Source of the DNA: DASWIV01 sp036397475
GTDB lineage: Bacteria > JAJVIF01 > JAPKYR01
Length of the DNA: 7,294 nt
Assembly (NCBI GenBank): GCA_036397475.1
Contig: DASWIV010000062.1
Coordinates: forward strand, 1-7,294
Direction: 5' to 3'
The translations under genes and the position numbers were made by a program. The notes beneath the pieces are model-generated. The model was given only the letters and a program-made list of their open reading frames with translations. It was not told the origin of the DNA and did no database searches. The first letter of the stretch is position 1, and every line of letters starts with the position of its first letter. Shown in pieces: positions 1-6,589 of this stretch.

Positions 1-1984
1 GATCGATAGGCTTCCGTCCCCTGGCACCGGCGAGGATCGGCCAGCCGGGTGAGGTCTTGACCATTTCGGCGGCGTCCATATCGGTCATGGGGACCATCCT
101 GAACGACACAGCCTTGAGAATTTCAATGTAAATTCCACCCATACCGAACATAATCATAGGTCCGTATTTTTCCAGGTTTCTCAATCCCAGTACGCATTCA
201 ACCCCGCCCTCGTCGAGGTTCATCATTGGCTGAACGAGGAATTCGACATCTTCAGTGTAATTATGGGATTTCAGATTGGCATTGATACGGGAGAAGGCAT
301 CCATCAATTCCGTGGGATCTTTTATGTCAAGCTCCACACCGCCGACTTCGGTCTTGTGAAGGAGGCCTGTCACGCTCGCCTTGAGGACTACCGGATACCC
401 GATATCCTGTGCGGTTTCCAGCGCCTGGTCGCGGGTTTTAATCCGTTCAGACCGTAGTGTCGGGAGTCCATAAAATCTGAATAATTCGATCGCTTCCTTA
501 TCGTTGAACGCTGTCCGTCCCGCCTGGTAAACCGATTCGGTAATGGCTTTTGCCTTTGATATATCGATGTCAAATTCCGGAAATTCCCCGACAGGCTTAC
601 GGCGCCATTCATAGTAGCTAGTGGCGAGTCCAAGAGCACGGGCGGCGTCGAGTGGCATTTCGTAAAGCGGGACAAGTTTTTCGCGAAGGTAATTTTCAGC
701 GTCCTCTCCCCTGTACCTTCCGCGAGTGAGCCATACAACCTGGATCGGTTTCTTTTTCATATCTGAAAATTCACCGATCACCCTCGCGACTTCCTCCGCG
801 TCGACCATGATCACCGGGATGAAAAGGACAAAGATCGCGTGGATGTTGTCGTCGTTCATCCCTGCCTCGATCGCTTTTTTATATTCCTCAGGGCCACCCG
901 ACGCAATAACATCGATAGGATTCCTGATGCTGCACTCGGGGCGCAGCTCAGTCTCAAGGCGCTGGATCTCATTGTCACAAAGTTCGGGTATCTGCATCCC
1001 GTGGGTGATCAGAGCGTCTGTCGCAAGAATTCCCGGACCGCCAGCGTTTGTTACCACCAGGACGTTCCGTCCTTTAATCTCCGGCTGATTGACGAGTAGA
1101 GACCCGGTCTGAAAAAGTGTCTCGACAGAATCTACCTGTATAACTCCATACTGCTCGAAAATCGCGATATTGGCGGCGTCCTCATCGGCAAGAGCCCCTG
1201 TATGGCTCGATGCGGCTTTAGCTCCACGCTCGGTACGTCCGGCTTTCAGTGTAATAATAGGTTTGACCCTGCTTATGCTAGCCGCAATTGTCCCGAACCT
1301 GCGTGGATTGCCAATATTCTCAAGATATAAAAGGATCGCTTTTATCCTCTCGTCATTTTCCCAGTAATCGAGAATTTCATCGCCCTTGACGTCAGCCTTG
1401 TTACCAATCGACGCGAACTGCGCCATCCCCAGACCCACGCGCTGAGCCCTGTCGATGAGAATTTCACCAAGTCCACCGGACTGGGAGATGAATCCGACCT
1501 TTCCGGGAGTGGGTTCATAGGCGGTGAAAGTCGCGTTCATTTGAACCTTAGGATCAGTATTCATCACTCCGAAACAGTTCGGTCCGATCATTCTCATTCC
1601 ATATTCACGTATTTTTTCAACAATCTCCTTTTCTTCCTGTGCGCCATCGTGGCCGGTCTCCTTGTAACCGGCGGTGATGAGAACCACACCTTTGACTCCC
1701 TTACGTCCGCACTGGTCCAGGACATCAAGTACAAATTTTTTGGGAACAAGAATAACAGCAAGATCGATGTGGTCGGGGATATCCTCAATTGTTTTATAAG
1801 CACGAATGCCGTGAACGTAATCGTGGCTTGGATTTACCGGGTAGACAGCACCCTGGAAATTTCCGAGGATAAGGTTCATGAACATCGCTCGATTGAGCGT
1901 ATGCTCGCGGTCCGACGCTCCGATAACAGCAACCGACTTTGGCTGGAAGATGGGGTCGAGATCAGGTTTTTCTTGATGGCTCAT
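1..1984 (-). CDS. ADP-forming acetate/acyl-CoA ligase, fused alpha-beta, 3' end cut by window
   Basis: Cytoplasmic NDP-forming acyl-CoA synthetase, which converts acyl-CoA, ADP and phosphate to free acid, CoA and ATP (or the reverse). It is open from an ATG at 1984 to the left edge, giving 661 residues; fused family members are near 700, so roughly 40 are missing. Residues 11-135 form the CoA-binding Rossmann domain (AVIGASD at 19-25). Residues 160-300 are the ligase-CoA part, with SQSGG at 167-171, Glu222 in YLEN, and the presumed phosphorylated His261 in SSHTGA. The ATP-grasp (beta) part starts near 485 and carries the HKTEVGG motif, His543. No acetyltransferase domain is visible. An in-frame TGA lies just upstream, so this ATG is the only good start, and the N-terminus begins where the family usually does. 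No Shine-Dalgarno precedes it. The 46-base gap after the sugar transferase stop suggests co-transcription. Family assignment is firm; the acyl substrate (acetate or another acid) cannot be read from sequence. Confidence 0.93.
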   Translation of the reverse strand, partial: MSHQEKPDLDPIFQPKSVAVIGASDREHTLNRAMFMNLILGNFQGAVYPVNPSHDYVHGIRAYKTIEDIPDHIDLAVILVPKKFVLDVLDQCGRKGVKGVVLITAGYKETGHDGAQEEKEIVEKIREYGMRMIGPNCFGVMNTDPKVQMNATFTAYEPTPGKVGFISQSGGLGEILIDRAQRVGLGMAQFASIGNKADVKGDEILDYWENDERIKAILLYLENIGNPRRFGTIAASISRVKPIITLKAGRTERGAKAASSHTGALADEDAANIAIFEQYGVIQVDSVETLFQTGSLLVNQPEIKGRNVLVVTNAGGPGILATDALITHGMQIPELCDNEIQRLETELRPECSIRNPIDVIASGGPEEYKKAIEAGMNDDNIHAIFVLFIPVIMVDAEEVARVIGEFSDMKKKPIQVVWLTRGRYRGEDAENYLREKLVPLYEMPLDAARALGLATSYYEWRRKPVGEFPEFDIDISKAKAITESVYQAGRTAFNDKEAIELFRFYGLPTLRSERIKTRDQALETAQDIGYPVVLKASVTGLLHKTEVGGVELDIKDPTELMDAFSRINANLKSHNYTEDVEFLVQPMMNLDEGGVECVLGLRNLEKYGPMIMFGMGGIYIEILKAVSFRMVPMTDMDAAEMVKTSPGWPILAGARGRKPID

Positions 1985-2030
1985 AATCGTGTAGTGTATT
2001 TGGGGAATGGAGAAAGGTCAACGCCAACCG

Positions 2031-3449
2031 TCAATAACTCCCACGTCCGCTTAATACCGCGCCGGGTGTCAGAACCAATATTCTCAGGTCTTCCCAGAGG
2101 GTCCAGTTCTGGATGTAGAGCAGGTCGAGTTTAACTCGCTCCTCGTACCCGACATCGCTGCGTCCGCTGACCTGCCATAGTCCGGTCATTCCGGGAGTGA
2201 CAGAAAACAGGGCATCGGCGAATGAGCCGTATTTTTCGATTTCTTTTTCAACGATCGGCCGTGGCCCGACAAGGCTCATCTCGCCTCGGAGCACATTAAA
2301 CAGTTGGGGAAGCTCGTCAAGCGACCATCGCCTCATGAATCCGCCGAACCGGGTTATTCTCGGGTCATTCTTCAGTTTGAATCCCTGCCTGAACTGCTCG
2401 AGCAATTGCGGATCGTTATTCAGGATTTCATCTGCATTCGGAACCATGGTCCGGAATTTGAACTGCCCGAATGATTTTCTATTTTTGCCAAGCCTGTCGT
2501 GCTTAAACAGAATTGGACCCGGTCCTCCAAGCAGTACAAGAATTGTGCAGAACAGAAGTACCGGCGATATCAGTATGGTTATTATCAATCCTACAATCAG
2601 GTCGAATACACGTTTAACAAGCTGGGGATAATACCTTGACAGATTGTTCCCCATCTCGACCATTGGAACGCCTTCGACACCCTCGACACTCATCCGTCCA
2701 GCGACAACCTGGAGCAGATCGGGGACAATTTTTAATGCAACTTCATGGGTCCTGCACTCCTGAGCGAGTTTATAAATTTCGTCGCGGGGGAGGTCATGGC
2801 GGGTGACAATAACCTCGTCGATCTCGTCCTCACTGATCCATGTTCTTCCATCCACCGGGGATAATTTCTGAATTTCGATATCACCGGAGATTTCGCCTGT
2901 ACCATCGATCAATGCTACCGGAATTTTTCCTCGCCACGGTTCCTTCATATATAGATTCAGAAGACTTACGGCAACCTCATCGTCACCCCAGACAGCTAGC
3001 CTGCGAAGCCCCTTCCCTGCCCTGTACCATCCTCTTCGGATAATGCGGAGTATGCCTCGTTCGATCCAGAACAGGATGATCGCGAGAATCCAGGCAGTTA
3101 TGAAAACAAGGCGTGAAAACTCGAAGCCTTTCACAAAAAATGTGATTGCCATCGCGAAGACCATCGAGGTCGATATGGCGGTCAATATGCCGCCAACTTC
3201 GGCAGCGTATGAGTCCCATGGACGCCTGGAATAGAGCCCGCCAAAACTGAAGACAAGCAGGTTGAGGAATGTCCAGATGATAGCCAGTTTATTGTACGGC
3301 GGAAAAGGCAACCAGGTGGCATAGGGGTCGGTCACCTGGTGGATCAGGAACGCAATTTGAAACGCGAGCAGAAATGATGCGACCCCGGTGATGATGTCGC
3401 CAAGCAGCAGCAATAGCAGGTGAAGTCGCTGGAAAGTTTTAAAGGTCAC
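2031..3449 (-). CDS. Polyprenyl-phosphate sugar phosphotransferase, WbaP-type (initiating glycosyltransferase)
   Basis: Membrane enzyme that moves a sugar-1-phosphate from a nucleotide sugar to undecaprenyl phosphate, the first step of exopolysaccharide, capsule or O-antigen repeat synthesis. It has 472 residues, typical of the long WbaP-like class. Hydrophobic segments lie near 10-36, 54-74, 86-106 and 113-131. A central soluble Rossmann-like domain spans about 149-270. The catalytic sugar transferase domain spans 278-472, with the KRVFD entry, a membrane-associated helix broken at Ser295-Pro296, FKFRTM at 330-335, the catalytic Asp378-Glu379 dyad in SLDELPQ, SLVGPRP at 392-398 and PGMTGLWQVSGRS at 419-431. 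The start is a GTG: an in-frame TGA lies upstream, the next Met is past the first two membrane segments, and GGAGT (3463-3467) lies 13 bases ahead. The sugar specificity is unknown. No other polysaccharide genes are visible in the window. Confidence 0.95.
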   Translation of the reverse strand: MTFKTFQRLHLLLLLLGDIITGVASFLLAFQIAFLIHQVTDPYATWLPFPPYNKLAIIWTFLNLLVFSFGGLYSRRPWDSYAAEVGGILTAISTSMVFAMAITFFVKGFEFSRLVFITAWILAIILFWIERGILRIIRRGWYRAGKGLRRLAVWGDDEVAVSLLNLYMKEPWRGKIPVALIDGTGEISGDIEIQKLSPVDGRTWISEDEIDEVIVTRHDLPRDEIYKLAQECRTHEVALKIVPDLLQVVAGRMSVEGVEGVPMVEMGNNLSRYYPQLVKRVFDLIVGLIITILISPVLLFCTILVLLGGPGPILFKHDRLGKNRKSFGQFKFRTMVPNADEILNNDPQLLEQFRQGFKLKNDPRITRFGGFMRRWSLDELPQLFNVLRGEMSLVGPRPIVEKEIEKYGSFADALFSVTPGMTGLWQVSGRSDVGYEERVKLDLLYIQNWTLWEDLRILVLTPGAVLSGRGSY

Positions 3450-3467
3450 TCGATACGCACTTACTCC
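3447..3467 (-). promoter_or_regulatory. Shine-Dalgarno and GTG start of the sugar transferase
   Basis: On the minus strand GGAGT (3467 to 3463) is followed after 13 bases by the GTG at 3449-3447. The spacing is longer than usual, but no other start in this frame is possible: an in-frame TGA lies just upstream and the next Met is far inside the membrane domain. An out-of-frame GTG at 3460-3458 would give only a four-codon peptide ending over the real start. Confidence 0.55.
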
Positions 3468-3491
3468 TGATCAGTAAGTTTGATTACGGTA

Positions 3492-3520
3492 ATAATATCA
3501 GATTCGCCATTTAATAAGAA
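3492..3520 (-). promoter_or_regulatory. Putative extended -10 promoter of the sugar transferase
   Basis: On the minus strand TGA followed by TATTAT (-10 at 3497-3492, with the TG at 3500-3499) matches an extended -10 element. A weak -35 (TTCTTA, 3520-3515) sits 17 bases upstream. Initiation near 3485 would leave a leader of about 36 bases. The site lies just past the terminator of the preceding gene, where a new promoter is expected. The match is by eye, and AT-rich spacers yield chance hits. Confidence 0.4.
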
Positions 3521-3531
3521 AGGGCAGACAG

Positions 3532-3554
3532 AAAACCCGCAAATAAATTGCGGG
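3532..3554 (-). terminator. Rho-independent terminator after the lipoprotein gene
   Basis: A perfect 7-bp inverted repeat (CCCGCAA, five-base loop, TTGCGGG) lies at 3536-3554. On the minus strand the stem is followed directly by TTTT (3535-3532) and further pyrimidines. It starts about 30 bases past the lipoprotein stop. The stem is short and the T tract modest, but position and polarity fit a terminator that separates this gene from the sugar transferase. Confidence 0.7.
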
Positions 3555-3584
3555 CAATGAAATCAATTAAAATGCAGGTGGAAA

Positions 3585-5039
3585 TCAGAACTTGAAATTA
3601 TAATCCTCGTCGCCGGGACCGCCCATACCGGGACCGCCCATACCGCCCAGTCCACTCTGCTGCATTACCCAATCACTGATCATCTCGCCAAGCTCTTCCC
3701 AGGTTTCTTCGGGGGTCTCGTCGACAATCACTTTCAGGTCGTTGAAAAGTGAGATGCTGTCTTTACTTGTAAGAAGATCGAGCGTCAACTCGTCGCCATG
3801 ATCGACCGATATGGAGAATCTCGAGGTTCCAAGCGCTCCATATTCTCCCATTTTGTCATAGACCTTCTGCAGAAGTTCCTGCATATCGGGAGACATATCT
3901 TTGGTCATGATCAACATTGGGATCAATGACGCCGAATCGGGCATGAAGCTCTCTGCCACCATATCCCAATTTGTCTCGATCTCAATCGACGCCGTTCGAC
4001 CAGTGGACACTTCATTCTCGTTCATAGCTTCAAGGTATGAATTAATTGAATATTCGTCGCCCGTTACCAGGTAACCTCCTGCGGCAACGATGATGCTGTT
4101 AGGGACTTCTGCGAGATCATCAGTATTCATCCCCATGCCCTGATCTTCCATTTCGTTCAACATATCCTTCATGAACGAAGAATTCATGTAATTGTCCATC
4201 CTGATGACAACAGCGTCATGTCCATCTATCTGGGTCTCTTCCGTGAGAGTGAAGTCGGGATCAACTTCCCCACCTGAAATCATTGCTGCCATCTGAATAA
4301 ATCCAGCCGCCATTTCGCCCAGGGTGGTAGCCAGCTCAAGACCGCCATCGGGATCATCTGTCTGAATTCCGGCTACCTGGAAGTAGGCAGTGTTATCAGC
4401 TGACAATTCGGCTTCAGGATCATAATCGGGATTAGTAAAAGTCAGGACATCAAACTCAGTTCCCATCCAATTGTAGATCCCTTCCATATCGCTCAGGCCC
4501 ATCATTCCCAGTGCCATCTCGGTGTCTTCGCTTGATTCACCCATCTGGTCAAACGCATATTCGAGCAGTTTGCCCGGATTAGCTAACGAAAAATGCCCGA
4601 CAACCCTGTCCTGTGGAATTTTAGCCGGGAACATGACGTCAGCCGGCCGGGAATTCACGAGAGCTTCGAGCAGGTTCTCCCCGCCCTCGAACTCATAGAC
4701 AGCATGGACATGAACCATGCTTTCATTTTCTTCCGAGAAGAGCTCTTTTTCCGTTATGTCCTCAAGGCCGAGGGATTGAACTAATTCATTGGGCTCGAAA
4801 TCTGCCATTCCGAATTCATTACGGGGAAACTCACCCATCGCTTCATCGAAAGTGCCGAGGCCGGCGGAAAGGTCGAGCAGGCTCTTATACTCGTCGGTCT
4901 GCTGAAACGGAGATTCGTCAGCAATCGGGTCCTGGTACTCAGGCGATCTGACATCGGGCCTGTTGCATCCGGACGCCAGAGCCGCGGCGATCAGTATTGC
5001 CGCTATAACCAAGGATGTGATTATTCTATGGATTTTCAT
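3585..5039 (-). CDS. Acidic, Met-rich secreted lipoprotein of unknown function
   Basis: I do not recognise a specific function. It has 484 residues. A short basic N-terminus (KIHR), a hydrophobic stretch at 6-22 and ALASGC with Cys25 form a type II (lipoprotein) signal peptide; Cys25 is the only cysteine. The mature protein is extremely acidic: I count 95 Asp/Glu against 21 Lys/Arg over the whole chain. It is also methionine-rich (33 Met, about 7 percent), with seven Met between 281 and 304. Phrases such as ADVMFPAKIPQD (133-144) and AAGGYLVTGDE (319-329) faintly recall DUF3352-type proteins, but that is a guess. The tail holds a GGPGM repeat (468-477) and ends YNFKF. The ATG at 5039 follows GGAGGAG with a short spacer, and the signal peptide confirms the start. 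A promoter and a terminator flank the gene, so it is probably monocistronic. The protein is expected to be anchored in a membrane facing the periplasm or outside. Confidence 0.85.
   Translation of the reverse strand: MKIHRIITSLVIAAILIAAALASGCNRPDVRSPEYQDPIADESPFQQTDEYKSLLDLSAGLGTFDEAMGEFPRNEFGMADFEPNELVQSLGLEDITEKELFSEENESMVHVHAVYEFEGGENLLEALVNSRPADVMFPAKIPQDRVVGHFSLANPGKLLEYAFDQMGESSEDTEMALGMMGLSDMEGIYNWMGTEFDVLTFTNPDYDPEAELSADNTAYFQVAGIQTDDPDGGLELATTLGEMAAGFIQMAAMISGGEVDPDFTLTEETQIDGHDAVVIRMDNYMNSSFMKDMLNEMEDQGMGMNTDDLAEVPNSIIVAAGGYLVTGDEYSINSYLEAMNENEVSTGRTASIEIETNWDMVAESFMPDSASLIPMLIMTKDMSPDMQELLQKVYDKMGEYGALGTSRFSISVDHGDELTLDLLTSKDSISLFNDLKVIVDETPEETWEELGEMISDWVMQQSGLGGMGGPGMGGPGDEDYNFKF
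3613..3645 (-). repeat. 15-bp in-frame tandem repeat coding the Gly-Pro-Met tail
   Basis: The plus-strand unit ccgggaccgcccata occurs at 3613-3627 and exactly again at 3628-3642, followed by the first three bases of a third copy. Being a multiple of three, it encodes a repeated GGPGM-type pentapeptide near the C-terminus of the lipoprotein. Exact identity suggests recent slippage; copy number could vary between strains. Confidence 0.85.
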
Positions 5040-5122
5040 TTCTCCTCCGATTTTTCTGGAAATGCCTCACCGGGATTAGACTGAGATAGCAGACCTCGGT
5101 TGCGATATCCAGTAGAAATCAA

Positions 5123-5151
5123 ATTTTATTGTGTAAAGCGTGGAAGTTCAA
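5123..5151 (-). promoter_or_regulatory. Putative sigma-70-type promoter of the lipoprotein gene
   Basis: On the minus strand TTGAAC (-35, 5151-5146) and TAAAAT (-10, 5128-5123, five of six consensus bases) are separated by exactly 17 bases. Initiation near 5116 would give a leader of about 75 bases before the ATG at 5039. The pair lies in the spacer after eno. I see no stable hairpin with a T tract between the eno stop and this site, so some read-through from eno is possible. Confidence 0.45.
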
Positions 5152-5175
5152 ACTTTCAAGCTATTTTAAGCGGAT

Positions 5176-6498
5176 TTATTTAGCCGCAGCGGCATTCACA
5201 ACTGGATGCGGCCAGCGTGAGAAGAGAGATCTCCCGGCAAATTTAGGCGACGATAACCGGTCATTTATCCTGATTAACTGGTTATATTTGGAAACACGGT
5301 CGGTACGGGCGGGCGCGCCGGTTTTTATCTGGCCGGCACCTGTCGCGACTGTAAAATCGGCGATAAAGCTGTCCTCGGTTTCGCCGGATCGATGACTTAT
5401 CACAGCGTTCATGCCGTTATCCCGGGCGAGCCTGATGCAGTCGAGTGTTTCGGTTACCGTACCGATCTGGTTCAGCTTGATCAGGATAGCGTTGCTGATA
5501 CCACCATCTATTCCACGCTGGAATCTTTCCATGTTGGTAACGAAGAGATCGTCGCCAACCAGCTGGACCTTATCAGTGAGGGCATCTGTCATTGCTTTCC
5601 AGCCGTCCCAGTCATCTTCGGACAAACCATCTTCGATTGAAATAATCGGATATTTTGAGATCCATTCGGAGTAGCGGGACGCGACTTCCGATGAAGTCAT
5701 GGGATCCTCGTTTGGCTCAAGCTGGTATCTTCCCGATTCTTCAATGTAAAACTCGCTGGCGGCAGCGTCGATCCCTAGATATACATCTTCACCCGGACGC
5801 AGTCCGGCTTCGGAGATAGCTCTTTCGATCAATTTGAAGGCGTCTTCTGTGGAATTCAAATCGGGAGCGAATCCGCCCTCGTCGCCTACCCCACCGAGGA
5901 GTCCGTCTTTTTTGAGGACATTTTTAAGGGATGCGTAAACTTCGCAACCCCATCGTATCGCTGTCGCCCAGTTATCAGCGCCAACCGGCAGAATCATGAA
6001 TTCCTGTACCTGTACATTGTTCGCGGCGTGCTTTCCACCATTGAGGATGTTTAATTGCGGAACCGGAAGTAAGTTCGCGTTAATTCCTCCAATGTATTGA
6101 TAGAGGGGAATTCCCAGAGCCATCGCACTCGCACGGCATGCAGCCATGCTGGTTCCAAGGATCGCGTTCGCCCCGAGTTTTTCCTTCAAATCGGTTCCAT
6201 CGAGCCCGATCAGGAAATAGTCCAGCGCGGACTGATCGGCACCGTTCATACCGATGATTTCCGGTCCGATTATTTCGTTAACATTTTTTACGGCGGTAAG
6301 CACACCTTTGCCCATAAACCGGCTTTTATCGCCGTCGCGAAGCTCGAGAGCCTCGTGGGTACCGGTCGAAGCACCCGATGGGACTATCGCCGATCCGGTC
6401 GCGAAGTCGTCTACCGTAACCTCGACCTCGATTGTCGGGGTGCCGCGTGAGTCGATTACCTCACGGGCGAGAACATCTGTAATTGTTAAATCTGTCAT
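5176..6498 (-). CDS. eno: Enolase (phosphopyruvate hydratase)
   Basis: Cytoplasmic glycolytic and gluconeogenic enzyme that interconverts 2-phosphoglycerate and phosphoenolpyruvate with Mg2+. It has 440 residues, slightly longer than most bacterial enolases (about 430) owing to a tail ending NAAAAK. All key residues are present: the SGAST loop at 41-45, His157, Glu166, Glu207 in GDEGGFAP, Mg ligands Asp244, Glu289 and Asp316, catalytic Lys341 in ILIKLNQIGT, SHRSGETED at 368-376, and Lys392 in KTGAPAR. The usual HADNNVD segment reads HAANNVQ (157-163), a mild change at a position that also varies in eukaryotic enolases. The ATG at 6498 follows GGAG (6512-6509) with a 10-base spacer, and MTDLTITDVLAREVIDSRG is the standard N-terminus. 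It lies 91 bases downstream of polA, probably with its own promoter. Confidence 0.98.
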   Translation of the reverse strand: MTDLTITDVLAREVIDSRGTPTIEVEVTVDDFATGSAIVPSGASTGTHEALELRDGDKSRFMGKGVLTAVKNVNEIIGPEIIGMNGADQSALDYFLIGLDGTDLKEKLGANAILGTSMAACRASAMALGIPLYQYIGGINANLLPVPQLNILNGGKHAANNVQVQEFMILPVGADNWATAIRWGCEVYASLKNVLKKDGLLGGVGDEGGFAPDLNSTEDAFKLIERAISEAGLRPGEDVYLGIDAAASEFYIEESGRYQLEPNEDPMTSSEVASRYSEWISKYPIISIEDGLSEDDWDGWKAMTDALTDKVQLVGDDLFVTNMERFQRGIDGGISNAILIKLNQIGTVTETLDCIRLARDNGMNAVISHRSGETEDSFIADFTVATGAGQIKTGAPARTDRVSKYNQLIRINDRLSSPKFAGRSLFSRWPHPVVNAAAAK

Positions 6499-6530
6499 TT
6501 TCTTTCAGCTCCGAGAATAATATCATGAGG

Positions 6531-6559
6531 AAAATACCACAGTGGAATTTTAAGAACAA
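6531..6559 (-). promoter_or_regulatory. Putative eno promoter
   Basis: In the 91-base polA-eno spacer, the minus strand has TTGTTC (6559-6554) and TATTTT (6536-6531) with 17 bases between them. Predicted initiation near 6524 leaves a leader of about 25 bases that keeps the GGAG ribosome site intact. The match to consensus is moderate (three and four of six). A nearby TGATATTAT (6525-6517) looks like an extended -10 but would start transcription on top of the ribosome site. Confidence 0.35.
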
Positions 6560-6589
6560 ATGTTTAATCGAAGTCCTGCTAAAAAGACA

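Noticed and set aside
388..738. A 116-codon minus-strand open frame inside the CoA synthetase
   Set aside because: It is in another frame of a continuous, well-conserved enzyme sequence; the real frame reads through with family motifs on both sides, so this is a shadow and not evidence of a frameshift.
726..1099. Two overlapping plus-strand open frames of 120 and 86 codons
   Set aside because: Both are antisense to the CoA synthetase, overlap each other, and show no motifs; they are complementary-strand shadows of a biased coding sequence.
1541..2134. A 197-codon open frame on the plus strand opposite the CoA synthetase start, the 46-base gap and the sugar transferase end
   Set aside because: It starts with TTG without a clear ribosome site, lies antisense to two well-supported genes, and its translation shows no recognisable domain or consistent protein character.
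3446..3460. Four-codon GTG frame (M-R-I-E-stop) overlapping the sugar transferase GTG start, a possible leader peptide
   Set aside because: The GGAGT site is only two bases ahead of this GTG, too close for initiation, and such short frames arise readily by chance.
5144..5157. Tight inverted repeat AAGTTCAAACTT after eno as a possible terminator
   Set aside because: The two arms leave only a two-base loop, the stem is AT-rich, and no T tract follows on the minus strand; it also overlaps the proposed -35 of the lipoprotein promoter.
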